NCBI RefSeq assembly: GCF_003339585.1
Contig: NZ_QPKF01000004.1
Location: 106,477-170,476, forward strand
DNA from: Exiguobacterium sp. RIT594
GTDB lineage: Bacteria; Bacillota; Bacilli; Exiguobacteriales; Exiguobacteriaceae
DNA: 64,000 bases
Direction: 5' to 3'
The notes below the pieces were generated by a model. The model was not told the origin of the DNA. It was given only the letters and a program-made list of their open reading frames with translations, and did no database searches. A program made the position numbers and the translations under genes. This document shows positions 41,415 through 50,491 of this stretch, piece after piece; position 1 is the first letter of the stretch, and each line of letters starts with the position of its first letter.

Positions 41415-41924
41415 TCATATTTGATCATCGATCGTTTTCGGAAGCAATTTTTCCATCGCCAGGACATCGACGTAATATCCGTTCAGCATACCCTGTTCCT
41501 TAAACGTTCCGACAATCCGGAAGCCGGACCGGATGTACAGTTTTTGACCGAGTCTGTTAAACGGAAACGTAAACAGAATCAACTTGTGGAACCCTTGCGT
41601 AATCGCGTGTTCTTCAATGACATGGAGCAGCTGACGCCCGATGCCTTGTCCGCGGTGGGTCCGGGTGATGTAGACCGACAGTTCACCGACCGATTGATAG
41701 ACGGGGCGCGGATTGTAGGGGTCAAGTGAGATGAAGCCAAGAATTGTCGTTCCTTCATACGCTACAAACCCGGCATAGCGGGGTGTCCGTTCCTGATACC
41801 AGTCCTGCATGAAAGATAATTCCTTGGTATCCGTTTCAAGCGTCGCGATCCGATCTTCGATGCCTTCGTTATAGATGGCGAGAATGTCTTGTAAATCAGC
41901 TTCCTGGACAGGACGAATCATCAT
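41415..41924 (-). CDS. GNAT acetyltransferase (phosphinothricin acetyltransferase-like)
   Basis: A 169-residue GNAT enzyme with N-terminal 'IRPVQEADLQDILAIYNEGI' and acetyl-CoA loop 'THRGQGIGRQLLHVIEEHA', followed by 'FNRLGQKLYIRSGFRIVGTFKEQG'. The N-terminal 'IYNEGI..RIATLETD' pattern is that of the PAT/Bar and YncA/MnaT branch that acetylates glutamate analogues such as phosphinothricin, methionine sulfone or arsinothricin. GGAGGTCACGTGT fixes ATG 41924. True substrate unknown. Confidence 0.8.
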   Translation of the reverse strand: MMIRPVQEADLQDILAIYNEGIEDRIATLETDTKELSFMQDWYQERTPRYAGFVAYEGTTILGFISLDPYNPRPVYQSVGELSVYITRTHRGQGIGRQLLHVIEEHAITQGFHKLILFTFPFNRLGQKLYIRSGFRIVGTFKEQGMLNGYYVDVLAMEKLLPKTIDDQI

Positions 41925-42015
41925 ACACGTGACCTCCAATTCAAAAGAGTCTTTTCTTCATTATATAGGAGGAAACGAAAACAAGCGGTATGTTTGTAAG
42001 ATAGGAATGAACACT

Positions 42016-42054
42016 AAAAAAACAGAAAGCCGGATAAACCGGACCATCTGTTTT
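42016..42054 (-). terminator. Terminator of the mtnWXBD operon
   Basis: AAAACAGA pairs with TCTGTTTT (42019-42026 / 42047-42054) with an inner CCGG/CCGG stem; a T-run follows on the minus strand. It lies 13 bases after the mtnD stop. Confidence 0.75.
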
Positions 42055-42066
42055 CAGGAGAATCCT

Positions 42067-42606
42067 TTAGTTAGTTGTTTCGATCGGATCTTTTTCGTAA
42101 ATCGGAACCCAACCATCCGTCGTCACGAAAATCCGGACGGCAACGACTTGGCGATCGTCCTGTAGTGTGAAGTAATGCCGTGTATTGACGGGAACGGAAA
42201 TCAAATCTCCGGGGTTCAGTTCAATGTTGTAATAGCCGACTTCGTCGTCCTGGATCGCAAACACGCCGTGACCGCTGACGATGAACCGGACTTCGTCATC
42301 CGTATGGTGGTGCTCTTTCTGGAAGTTGACGAGCAACTCATCCAAGTTCGGTGTCGCATCGGACAGTGAGATGATATCGGCCGTCTGGTAGCCACGGCGT
42401 TCCGAGACGTCCGTAATTTCCGGCTCGAACGTATCGAGAATCGTTTGTTTGTCCGCGTCCGTCAACGTATAGGTGTCGACCAGTTCTGTCGGGAGCTTCG
42501 AGACATCCCATTGTTCATACAGGACACCACGTGAAGAAAGAAACGCGGACACCTCGTTTTGATCCGTATACCGTTCGTTTGTCTGTTGGAAAAGTACTGT
42601 TGCCAT
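42067..42606 (-). CDS. mtnD: Acireductone dioxygenase
   Basis: This 179-residue cupin converts acireductone with O2 to the keto-acid precursor of methionine (iron form) in the methionine salvage pathway. Metal ligands are seen in 'KEHHHTDDEVRFIV' (two His and a Glu) and the last His in 'VPVNTRHYFTL'. Length is typical of bacterial ARD. AAAGGAGGAATTTAAA precedes the ATG, 15 bases after mtnB. Last gene of mtnW-X-B-D. Confidence 0.93.
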   Translation of the reverse strand: MATVLFQQTNERYTDQNEVSAFLSSRGVLYEQWDVSKLPTELVDTYTLTDADKQTILDTFEPEITDVSERRGYQTADIISLSDATPNLDELLVNFQKEHHHTDDEVRFIVSGHGVFAIQDDEVGYYNIELNPGDLISVPVNTRHYFTLQDDRQVVAVRIFVTTDGWVPIYEKDPIETTN

Positions 42607-42621
42607 TTTAAATTCCTCCTT

Positions 42622-43242
42622 TTAATGAATCGCCTGTCGGCACGTTTGCAGTTTTAACGTGTAGCTGAATAAAAATTCAAAGGCTTCCAACTGTTTTTTC
42701 GCTTCAAAGGCAGTCGGTCCCCAGACGGTGATCCCGTGATTGCGAATCAGGACGGCACCGCTTTCCGTTTTTACATGCCTGGCAAACGTTGCGGCAAGAG
42801 TCGGGATATCCGCATGGTTCGCGATGACCGGTACGACGACTTCCGCGTCTTCTTCCCAGCGGCCGAGTGCCTTGATGATTTCCTGACCGGTAAACCGGAT
42901 TTCCCCGCGGTCTCCGTAGAGTTCTGAAATGACATTGTTGTCGACGGTATGGACGTGAAGCGAGCAGCCGGCCGTCGTCCTGTTAAAAACTTCGACATGA
43001 AGTAAGGTCTCAGCAGAAGGATGTCCGTTTTGTTCGCCGATCAATTGACCGGTCGCGTCAACATGGACGAAATCGTCCGGCGTGTCCTGGCGTTTATCTT
43101 TCCCGCTGGCTGTCACAAGAAATTCCGTCGGACTGCTGTTCGTTCGAATGGCGAGGTTACCGCTCGTGCCGGGAAACCAGTCGCGTGCGGCGAACTCCTG
43201 CTTGATCGCGCGGAGTTCTTCGTATCGTTTCAAAAATGTCAT
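42622..43242 (-). CDS. mtnB: Methylthioribulose-1-phosphate dehydratase
   Basis: A 206-residue class II aldolase-fold enzyme that dehydrates 5-methylthioribulose-1-phosphate. Recognisable parts are '[12 protein letters not shown]', '[12 protein letters not shown]', the zinc-binding '[11 protein letters not shown]' and '[10 protein letters not shown]'. It overlaps the mtnX stop by four bases (ATGA), so the two are translationally coupled. Confidence 0.93.
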   Translation of the reverse strand: MTFLKRYEELRAIKQEFAARDWFPGTSGNLAIRTNSSPTEFLVTASGKDKRQDTPDDFVHVDATGQLIGEQNGHPSAETLLHVEVFNRTTAGCSLHVHTVDNNVISELYGDRGEIRFTGQEIIKALGRWEEDAEVVVPVIANHADIPTLAATFARHVKTESGAVLIRNHGITVWGPTAFEAKKQLEAFEFLFSYTLKLQTCRQAIH

Positions 43243-43898
43243 GCATGCACCCCCGTGGTCTGTAAGTGTTTGACGATGTCATAAAACGTTTCAAACGGTG
43301 TATAGGGAATACCGTGCTGTTCACAGAGTGTAATCAGATAATCCCGGGCATAGACGTGATCAGCCTGTTTCGCCAGTTCAAAATCCGTCACGGAGTCACC
43401 GATGGCGATGATCGTATCGCCGTCCTGCTTCAACTTCCGGGCGATTGACGTTTTGCAACAGCCGCATTGATTGTTGCATGCCGCATCGCAAGCGTGCGGC
43501 CATTCAATCCGGACCGTCTCTTCACTGAAGTCACTGCCGTTGCAGTAAATCGTTTCATCTGTCAGTAAACCGGCAAGAATCGGTTCGACAAAAAAGTCAA
43601 TTCCGCCGCTGACAATCGCAAAGTCGATTCCGTTTGATTTGGCAAAGGCGAGTAAGGTGTCGAAGCCGGGACGGATGACTGCCCGACTAATCAAAAAATC
43701 GACATAATCTTGTTTTCGATCTGATGGCAACAATCGGAACATCTGTCCGACCCCGGACCGGATCGACAGCGACCGGTCGAGCACACCTTTTTTTAACGGT
43801 TCAAAGCTTTCAGGCGGGGCAAACTCTTTCATTAAGGCGATGATGTTGTCGTGTTCCGTCACCGTGCCGTCGAAGTCACATAAAATCCGAGTCGTCAT
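43239..43898 (-). CDS. mtnX: 2-hydroxy-3-keto-5-methylthiopentenyl-1-phosphate phosphatase
   Basis: The 219-residue HAD-superfamily phosphatase has motif I '[11 protein letters not shown]', motif II near '[10 protein letters not shown]' and the C-terminal '[13 protein letters not shown]'. A cysteine cluster ([12 protein letters not shown]) in the cap is typical of MtnX. It removes the phosphate from the enol product of MtnW to give acireductone. Coupled at both ends to mtnW and mtnB by four-base overlaps. Confidence 0.93.
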   Translation of the reverse strand: MTTRILCDFDGTVTEHDNIIALMKEFAPPESFEPLKKGVLDRSLSIRSGVGQMFRLLPSDRKQDYVDFLISRAVIRPGFDTLLAFAKSNGIDFAIVSGGIDFFVEPILAGLLTDETIYCNGSDFSEETVRIEWPHACDAACNNQCGCCKTSIARKLKQDGDTIIAIGDSVTDFELAKQADHVYARDYLITLCEQHGIPYTPFETFYDIVKHLQTTGVHA

Positions 43899-45085
43899 TT
43901 CGTGATCCCCCAGGCGTCAAGGGCGACCCGTAATTCTTCCTGCCGCGTTGCGGCACTTGTCAGCGATTCTCCGGTCAGTGCGGCGTCGAGCGCCTGACGG
44001 AATGCAAGGACACCGGCCGCTGCCCCTTGCGGATGACCGTGAACGCCGCCTCCGGCATTGATGACCGAGTCGGTACCGAAATCACGGACGAGCTGAGCGA
44101 CGAGGCCGGGATGGATGCCGGCGGACGGAACCGGCAGAATCGTCTTCGTTTCTCCAATCCGCGTCGCTTCAACGGCAATCCCGCGGGCTAAATCTTTTGC
44201 GAGTGCAACGTTACCATAGGGAGACGGGAACAATGTCAAGTCAGCACCGGCCAGTCGGGGTAACGTTCCAAGCAGAACAGGAGCCGAAATACCGTATTCA
44301 GGACTTGCGATCAAGGCACCGCTTAAGGCCGGATGATTAAAAATCGGGACGGAAATGTCCGGATCAGCAGCCAACTCGCGCAGGACATCGAGTCCGTATG
44401 TAAATGTGTTGAGCAAGAAAGCCGTGGCACCGGCTTCAATCAGGCGTTTTGCCTGTTCCTTCAAACGAAAGACGGGACCACTTAACGTAATCGCGTACAG
44501 CGCCCGTTTGCCGGTCCGTTCATAATGAGCGTCGAGGACTTCCCGTCCGATTCGTGCCCGGTCGAGTGCCGGCGTCAACGGATTGTCATATAGAATCTCA
44601 TCATCTTTGACGAGATCGATGCCGCCTGCGAGCTGAGCTGCGAGCTGTTCCCGTAAAAAGACGAGGTCCCGTCCGATGACTCCTTTGAATATACTCATCA
44701 ACAGGGGACGGTCATGGACCTGAATCAACTGACGGACTCCTTCAATCCCGAATTTGGCACCGGGAAAGTCGTTCGTGAATGACGGTGGAAGCTGTAAGTC
44801 GGTTAACTTGATCTGTCCGTCGAGCGACAGTTTACCGAAGACCGTCGTTAAGATGGCGGAAAAGTCGCGCGAGACGTTGTGTTCCGGATAACGGATCGTA
44901 ATGTAACCTTTGCCGTCATGTTCTTCTGTATGAACGACCTGTCCTTTGAAGGATTCGAGCTGTTGTTGTTCCAAGTGATTTAAATCGGTCCACGAACCGA
45001 CCGTCAGACCGAGCGCGATCTGCTCTGCCCGTTTCGGCAATTGATCGGTCGTCCCGAGTTGGTATGTTGCGGTAATATACGCCAT
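43895..45085 (-). CDS. mtnW: 2,3-diketo-5-methylthiopentyl-1-phosphate enolase (RuBisCO-like)
   Basis: This 396-residue form-IV RuBisCO-like protein enolises diketo-methylthiopentyl-phosphate. The metal-binding carbamylatable lysine region is 'GGIDLVKDDEIL'; 'GKRALYAITLSGP', 'FNHPALSGAL' and 'INAGGGVHGHPQGAAAG' are phosphate-binding and barrel landmarks. It uses no CO2. It is the first gene after the minus-strand SAM riboswitch (aptamer at 45166-45265), about 30 bases downstream of the riboswitch terminator. Confidence 0.94.
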   Translation of the reverse strand: MAYITATYQLGTTDQLPKRAEQIALGLTVGSWTDLNHLEQQQLESFKGQVVHTEEHDGKGYITIRYPEHNVSRDFSAILTTVFGKLSLDGQIKLTDLQLPPSFTNDFPGAKFGIEGVRQLIQVHDRPLLMSIFKGVIGRDLVFLREQLAAQLAGGIDLVKDDEILYDNPLTPALDRARIGREVLDAHYERTGKRALYAITLSGPVFRLKEQAKRLIEAGATAFLLNTFTYGLDVLRELAADPDISVPIFNHPALSGALIASPEYGISAPVLLGTLPRLAGADLTLFPSPYGNVALAKDLARGIAVEATRIGETKTILPVPSAGIHPGLVAQLVRDFGTDSVINAGGGVHGHPQGAAAGVLAFRQALDAALTGESLTSAATRQEELRVALDAWGITK

Positions 45086-45114
45086 ATGAGTTGTCTCTCC
45101 CTTATTGAAAAATA

Positions 45115-45265
45115 CAAAAATGGTCCCTCGTCAATGACAAGAGACCATGAAAAATTGCGCGTGGACTCTTATCTGTCAGCGTAATAGCTGCAAGAATTAG
45201 CACCGTGCCAAGTGGTCGGTTGCTGCGACATCGTAGGGCTCGTCCCTCCGTCTGCTCTTGATAAG
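45115..45265 (-). promoter_or_regulatory. SAM-I riboswitch upstream of mtnW
   Basis: The minus strand carries CTTATCAAGAG (45265-45255), GGAGGGACGAGCCC, GCAGCAACC and GGTGCTA, with P1 closed by ACAGATAAGAG (45177-45166). A terminator hairpin ATGGTC...GACCAT (45120-45148) followed by five T lies between the aptamer and mtnW. High SAM should terminate transcription of mtnW-X-B-D. Confidence 0.92.
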
Positions 45266-45296
45266 AATTGGATGAAATTGTGAAATCTAATTGCAA

Positions 45297-45324
45297 TTTT
45301 TACATGAGATTCGTCACTTGTCAA
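45297..45324 (-). promoter_or_regulatory. Promoter of the mtnWXBD operon
   Basis: On the minus strand TTGACA (45324-45319), 16 bases, then TAAAAA (45302-45297), about 30 bases upstream of the aptamer. Confidence 0.65.
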
Positions 45325-45408
45325 ACTATATTTTGAAAATTTATTTTTTTGAAAATACTTCTTCTATAGACGGTTCCGTTTTTGAATCCGTTTCACTAAA
45401 AATTGGAA

Positions 45409-45438
45409 TTGACAGACGGTCAGCAACGCACGTAGTAT
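45409..45438 (+). promoter_or_regulatory. Promoter of the mtnKA-transporter operon
   Basis: TTGACA (45409-45414), an 18-base spacer and TAGTAT (45433-45438), upstream of the plus-strand SAM riboswitch. Confidence 0.68.
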
Positions 45439-45475
45439 TCAAATCAACATCAAATCACACGACAACTACATATCA

Positions 45476-45629
45476 CTCTTATCGTGAGTTGGCAGAGGGA
45501 ATTGGCCCGAAGACGCCGCAGCAACCGACCATCCGGCACGGTGCTACATCCAACAGACATTCGTCTGAGAGATAAGAGGACGGAGTATTCTACTGCGCCT
45601 CTTTTCTTTGACGAAAAGAGGCGTTTTTT
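45476..45629 (+). promoter_or_regulatory. SAM-I riboswitch upstream of mtnK
   Basis: The plus strand has CTCTTATC (45476-45483), GCAGAGGGA...GGCCC, GCAGCAACC, GGTGCTA and the closing GATAAGAG (45571-45578). The terminator CGCCTCTTTTC / GAAAAGAGGCG (45596-45623) is followed by six T. It mirrors the riboswitch 210 bases away on the other strand. Confidence 0.93.
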
Positions 45630-45656
45630 CGTGTGATCACCAAGGAGGAAACCAAA

Positions 45657-46826
45657 ATGGGATACCAAGCATTTACAGTACAGGACGCGATTGAACGGGT
45701 CCGGACACTCGGATTGATCGGCAATGAACCGGTGACGGCAGAGGAAATCGGGGACGGGAATTTAAATCTCGTTTTCCGGATTCAAGCAGGAGAAAAACGG
45801 CTGATTTTAAAGCAGGCGTTGCCGTATGCGAAAGTCGTCGGGGAAAGCTGGCCGCTGTCGCTCGAACGGGCCTGGATTGAACAATCGGCCTTAAAAGAAT
45901 TCGCAAAAGTTGCCGTTCCGTTTGTTCCGCATGTTTACCATGCGAGCAAGGAAGAAGCATTTACGGTGATGGAGGATTTGTCACATCTGACGATCGTCCG
46001 GACCGGCTTGCTCGAAGGGGAACAGTATCCGCTGCTCGCGGAACACATCGGTTCGTACCTGGCGCGGACGCTGTTTTATACATCGGATTTTGCCGTCGGA
46101 CCGGTCGCAAAAAAACAGATTGCCCGTCAGTACTACAATCCGGATCTGTGCGATATCACGGAGAAATTGATCTTCACGGATCCGTTTTATGATGCGGAAA
46201 CGAATGCGATTGAAGCAGGTCTCGAAGCGGAAGTTGACCGGATTTGGAACGACGCGGAACTGAAACGGGAAGTCGCGAAACTGGAAACCCTGTTCATCAC
46301 AAAAGGTGATGCGTTATTGCACGGTGACTTACATACCGGAAGTATTTTTGCTTCGGCCGATGAAACGAAAGTCATCGACCCCGAATTCGCATTTTACGGA
46401 CCGTTTGGTTTTGATGTCGGACAATTCATCGCCCATCTCTGCTTTGCCGCGTATCCGAACTATGCCGAGTTACGGGAATCACGGGTGAAGGATATCGATA
46501 CGTTTTGGCTGACCTTTGCGTCGACGTTCAAAGCGTTATGGGAACGCGAAGCGGTGGAACCGTTCCGCTCGGCGGACGGTCTTGTCGACGATGTGCTCAG
46601 CACGATTTTACAGGATGCACTCGGCTTTGCCGGATGTGAGTTGATCCGGCGGACGATCGGACTGGCTCCGGTCGCGGACCTCGAGAACATCACGGACGTG
46701 GGGGAACGACTCGAGCGGAAACGCCATGCGTTACGTTTGGGGACGGCTCTGATCAAACGCCGGACGGAATGCAAGACGTTCACTGATTTACGGAACTTTG
46801 ATTTGACGGAGGAACTCAGCCGATGA
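45657..46826 (+). CDS. mtnK: Methylthioribose kinase
   Basis: A 389-residue kinase with protein-kinase-like fold that phosphorylates 5-methylthioribose at O1. Landmarks are 'IGDGNLNLVFRI' (nucleotide loop), 'ILKQALPYAKVVGE' (Lys), the catalytic loop 'ALLHGDLHTGSIF' and 'VIDPEFAFYGP'. AAGGAGG is well spaced from ATG 45657; an in-frame GTG eight codons earlier lies in the riboswitch terminator region. First gene of the plus-strand operon. Confidence 0.94.
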   Translation: MGYQAFTVQDAIERVRTLGLIGNEPVTAEEIGDGNLNLVFRIQAGEKRLILKQALPYAKVVGESWPLSLERAWIEQSALKEFAKVAVPFVPHVYHASKEEAFTVMEDLSHLTIVRTGLLEGEQYPLLAEHIGSYLARTLFYTSDFAVGPVAKKQIARQYYNPDLCDITEKLIFTDPFYDAETNAIEAGLEAEVDRIWNDAELKREVAKLETLFITKGDALLHGDLHTGSIFASADETKVIDPEFAFYGPFGFDVGQFIAHLCFAAYPNYAELRESRVKDIDTFWLTFASTFKALWEREAVEPFRSADGLVDDVLSTILQDALGFAGCELIRRTIGLAPVADLENITDVGERLERKRHALRLGTALIKRRTECKTFTDLRNFDLTEELSR

Positions 46827-47869
46827 GCCAATTCGTCCAAAGCATCATCTATGACAACGGGGCGGTGACGATCTTGGATCAGACCCGGCTCCCGGAAGAA
46901 GAACGATACGAGGTGATCCATGATTTGGCGCAAGCGATCGACGCCATCAAACAATTGCGGGTCCGTGGCGCACCGGCGATCAGTCTGTTCGGCGGCTTCA
47001 TCCTTGTGCAGGAAGCGTTTCGGACGATAGGGACGCTGGCTGAAGTAAAACAGGAACTGTTGACGGTGTCGGCACAGTTACTCGCAACCCGTCCGACGGC
47101 GGTCAACCTGCGAAATGTCCTCGATGAGCTGAATCAGCTGATCGTTTCAGCTACGACGCTGAAAGAACTGCCGGTACGTCTCGAGCAAAAGGCATTGGAA
47201 CTTTATCAGACGGATGCCAAGACATCCCGTCAAATCGGGGTGCATGCATTGGAATTGTTCGAGTCCGGTGACCGGGTCCTGACGATTTGTAATGCCGGAT
47301 CGATTGCGACAGCGGCTTACGGAACGGCACTCGCCCCATTTTATCTCGCCAAGGAGCAAGGTATTCCATTATCCGTCTATGCATCGGAAACGCGGCCGCT
47401 GCTGCAGGGAGCACGCCTGACGACGTGGGAACTGCAACGGGCCGGAATTGACGTGACCTTGATTACCGACAATATGGTCGCCCATACGATTAAAGAAAAA
47501 AACATCACGGCCATCATCGTCGGAGCGGACCGGATTACCCGGAACGGCGATACAGCCAATAAAATCGGAACGTTTCAACTGGCGTTACTGGCCCGTGCTT
47601 TCGGGATTCCGTTTTACGTCGCGGCACCCCTTTCGACCTTTGATTTGACGAGCTTGTCGGGAGACGAGATTGAGATTGAAGAACGCGATGCCCGTGAAGT
47701 GACGCAACTGGCCGGAAAAGTGACGGCGCCGGCCGGTGTGGCAGTCTTTAATCCGGCGTTTGACGTGACACCGCACGAATTGATCACGGCAATCATTACG
47801 GAACTCGGAGTCATCAAGCATCCGTCCGTCGAAACGATCGAGCAGACAATCGGACAACAAATACGTTAA
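46823..47869 (+). CDS. mtnA: Methylthioribose-1-phosphate isomerase
   Basis: This 348-residue enzyme isomerises methylthioribose-1-phosphate to the ribulose form. The catalytic cysteine is in 'TICNAGSIATAAYG' and the Asp in 'VGADRITRNGDTANKIGT'; 'RVRGAPAI' near residue 50 is the family's N-terminal signature. It is related to eIF2B subunits. It overlaps the mtnK stop by four bases. Confidence 0.95.
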   Translation: MSQFVQSIIYDNGAVTILDQTRLPEEERYEVIHDLAQAIDAIKQLRVRGAPAISLFGGFILVQEAFRTIGTLAEVKQELLTVSAQLLATRPTAVNLRNVLDELNQLIVSATTLKELPVRLEQKALELYQTDAKTSRQIGVHALELFESGDRVLTICNAGSIATAAYGTALAPFYLAKEQGIPLSVYASETRPLLQGARLTTWELQRAGIDVTLITDNMVAHTIKEKNITAIIVGADRITRNGDTANKIGTFQLALLARAFGIPFYVAAPLSTFDLTSLSGDEIEIEERDAREVTQLAGKVTAPAGVAVFNPAFDVTPHELITAIITELGVIKHPSVETIEQTIGQQIR

Positions 47870-47888
47870 TCAGACAGGGGAGATCGAG

Positions 47889-48971
47889 ATGAAAAAATTA
47901 GCATTTGCGGTACTTGCACCGGCGGTCTTGCTGGCTGCTTGCGCGAATAGTGAAGCGACACCGGCAAAAAAAATCAGTGGTGTACCGGATGGCGTCCAGG
48001 GAGACGTCAAGATTGCCGTCATCCGCAATCTGGCATCCGACGACCATACGAAACAGTTCTTGGATGGTGCCCGGTCAGAAGGGGAAGCACTTGGTTTTCA
48101 AGTTAACACGTTCATTTCGGAAGGGAATGACGTCAAGTTCAAGGAACTGGTGGCACAGGCCGTTCAGCAGGATTATGACGGACTGATCATCTCGCACGGA
48201 AAAGAAGATTATGCCTACGACATGATCAAACCGGCAATCGACAAAGGGATTAAGGTCGTGACGTTTGATACGGTGACGAAGAAAAAAGACCAGACGTTAA
48301 AAGGCATCACAGAGACATTCCAAGATGATCACAAACTGGCGCAACTTTCACTCGATGAAGTAACGAAAGTCAAAGACGATCAGCCGGTCCGGGTCATCAA
48401 ACTGTGGTTTGGTCCGGGATTTGCACCGCTAGACCGCCGTCAGGAAATCTATAAGACGTATGAAGCCGACGGCAAAATCAAGACTCTTGAAACGGTTGGA
48501 CCAACGAACTTCCAGGATGTCCAAGGCGATATTGCGACGAAGATGAACGCGATTCTCGCCAAATATCCGAAAGGAAGCATCGATGCCGTCTGGGGAGCGT
48601 GGGATGAAGTCGCCAAAGGAGCCTATAAATCCCTAAAGGATAACAAACGTCAGGAAATCCCGTTGATTTCAATCGACGTTTCGAACCAGGACATCAATCT
48701 GATGCGTGAAAAGGGCAGTAACTGGGTGTCGACGAGTGCCGTCGATCCACACTTGATCGGACAGACGGATATGCGTCTGCTGGCGAAAAAACTGGCCGGC
48801 GAAAATACACCGGACAGCTTTGATCTGGATGCTAAATTAGTCGAGCAAAAGGCGCTCAAAGCAGATACGACGATGTACAATCTCGATACAATCATCAAAG
48901 GCTGGAGCACGTCTGAGAAATTCAACGAACCTTGGATGGAAAAACTGCGGAAAGCGAACGCTTCGAAATGA
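47889..48971 (+). CDS. Sugar-type ABC transporter substrate-binding lipoprotein (candidate methylthioribose binding)
   Basis: The 360-residue lipoprotein has a short signal peptide ending in the lipobox 'LLAACAN' (Cys about residue 20), so it is anchored outside the membrane. It is a periplasmic-binding fold of the RbsB class ('KIAVIRNLASDDHTKQF', 'YDGLIISHGKEDYAYDMIKPAIDKGIKVVTFDT' region, key words LIISHG and VVTFDT). It lies 19 bases after mtnA and is coupled to the ATPase, all behind the SAM riboswitch, so the ligand is probably methylthioribose or a related methylthio sugar. The ligand is inferred from context only. Confidence 0.85.
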   Translation: MKKLAFAVLAPAVLLAACANSEATPAKKISGVPDGVQGDVKIAVIRNLASDDHTKQFLDGARSEGEALGFQVNTFISEGNDVKFKELVAQAVQQDYDGLIISHGKEDYAYDMIKPAIDKGIKVVTFDTVTKKKDQTLKGITETFQDDHKLAQLSLDEVTKVKDDQPVRVIKLWFGPGFAPLDRRQEIYKTYEADGKIKTLETVGPTNFQDVQGDIATKMNAILAKYPKGSIDAVWGAWDEVAKGAYKSLKDNKRQEIPLISIDVSNQDINLMREKGSNWVSTSAVDPHLIGQTDMRLLAKKLAGENTPDSFDLDAKLVEQKALKADTTMYNLDTIIKGWSTSEKFNEPWMEKLRKANASK

Positions 48972-50491
48972 CACAGTCCGATGTGACCAACCGGCTCGAG
49001 ATGCGTGGGATTTCAATCGAGTTCCCGGGCGTCAAAGCGTTGGATGAGGTGGATTTTTCCGTGCGCCGCGGGGAAATTCATGCGCTCGTCGGAGCGAACG
49101 GAGCCGGTAAATCGACGCTGATGAAAGTGTTGGCCGGAGCGTACGATTCATATGACGGAACGATTTGGTTTGACGGTGTGCCGCTGACAATCGATTCACC
49201 GGCTGCCGCAAAACGGGCCGGGATTGAAATCGTTTATCAGGAAGTCGATACGGCACTAGTCGGTTATTTGACCGTGGCGGAAAATATCTGCCTCGATGTG
49301 CTGACGAACGGACAGCTGAAAGGGTTCATCAGACGGCAGCGGTACGAGGAAATAGCCGAACGTGCTTTACGGAAACTGAAAGCATCAATTGATGTCCGGC
49401 AACGGGTCAGCGAACTGCGACTGGCCGAAAAACAACTGGTCTTGATTGCCCGAGCCTTAGTCCAGGAAAGCCGGTTCCTGATATTGGATGAGCCGACCGC
49501 CCCGCTCAGCGGACGGGAAACGGAGCAACTGTTCCGGATCATTCGTGAGCTCGCAGAGGAGGAACAACTGGGCGTCATCTTCATTTCCCACCGGCTTCAG
49601 GAACTATTTGAGATTTGCGAATCCATTTCTGTCATGCGGGACGGCAAGTTGGTGTCACGTCAGCTTCTTGCCGGACAAACAAAGGAAACCGTCGTCGAAC
49701 AGATGCTGGGCCGGCGTCTGCGGCAATCGAAACGGGAAGCGCGTCCGGCAGGCGCACCCTCACTCGAACTCGATCGGATCACGGTCACCGGACAGCTCAA
49801 CCAGGTTTCCTTAACGGTCCGTGCCGGAGAAGTAATCGGCATTGCGGGACTCGTCGGTGCCGGTAAGACGGAACTGTGTAAAACGATTTTCGGGTCGCTT
49901 CCTGTCACTGCGGGATCGATTCGTCTGCATGGAGAAACACGACACGTCCGTTCGCCTTATGATGCAGTCCGGCTCGGTATAGGACTTGTGCCGGAAGAAC
50001 GGCGGAAAGAAGGGATTTTAGTCGCGGATCCGATTGATCAAAACATGACGGCAGCCAGTCTCAACCAATTCGTCAACCGGTTCGGATTTTTACAGAAGAC
50101 AAAAGAACGCACCGCAGCGAAACAAATCGTGCAGCAACTGTCGATTAAAGTCAGCAGTACCGAGCAACGTGCCGCCGATTTATCCGGCGGGAACCAGCAA
50201 AAAGTCGCCATCGGAAAATGGTTGCTGGCAGACGCATCCGTCCTGGTGTTGGATGAACCGACGAAAGGCGTCGATGTCGGGGCGAAAGCGGAAATCTTCC
50301 AAGTGATTGATCAATTGGCTGCAGAACAGAAAGCCGTCATCTATGCGTCGAGCGAACTGGATGAACTGCTGGCTGTGACCGACCGGATTTATGTCATGTA
50401 TGATGGGAAAATCGTGTTTGAGACGACCACTGCGGAAACGACCGAAGAACAATTATTGTGGTATGCAACAGGAGGACAGCAGAATGAATGA
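48968..50491 (+). CDS. Sugar-type ABC transporter ATP-binding protein, two ABC domains
   Basis: A 507-residue RbsA/MglA-type protein with two nucleotide-binding domains. Domain 1: Walker A 'GANGAGKSTLMKVL', Walker B 'FLILDEPTAPLSG'. Domain 2: degenerate Walker A 'GLVGAGKTELCKT', signature 'DLSGGNQQKVAIGKWLL', Walker B 'VLVLDEPTKGVDVG'. Domain 1's signature is 'SELRLAEKQLVLIARAL', lacking the usual LSxGQ, a common feature of this family's first domain. The ATG overlaps the stop of the binding-protein gene; a longer frame starts inside that gene. Confidence 0.92.
   Translation: MTQSDVTNRLEMRGISIEFPGVKALDEVDFSVRRGEIHALVGANGAGKSTLMKVLAGAYDSYDGTIWFDGVPLTIDSPAAAKRAGIEIVYQEVDTALVGYLTVAENICLDVLTNGQLKGFIRRQRYEEIAERALRKLKASIDVRQRVSELRLAEKQLVLIARALVQESRFLILDEPTAPLSGRETEQLFRIIRELAEEEQLGVIFISHRLQELFEICESISVMRDGKLVSRQLLAGQTKETVVEQMLGRRLRQSKREARPAGAPSLELDRITVTGQLNQVSLTVRAGEVIGIAGLVGAGKTELCKTIFGSLPVTAGSIRLHGETRHVRSPYDAVRLGIGLVPEERRKEGILVADPIDQNMTAASLNQFVNRFGFLQKTKERTAAKQIVQQLSIKVSSTEQRAADLSGGNQQKVAIGKWLLADASVLVLDEPTKGVDVGAKAEIFQVIDQLAAEQKAVIYASSELDELLAVTDRIYVMYDGKIVFETTTAETTEEQLLWYATGGQQNE

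Noticed and set aside
45291..45575. 94-codon plus-strand frame in the mtn intergenic region
   Set aside because: It lies over the plus-strand promoter and SAM-I aptamer and has no ribosome binding site; its coding look comes from the riboswitch.
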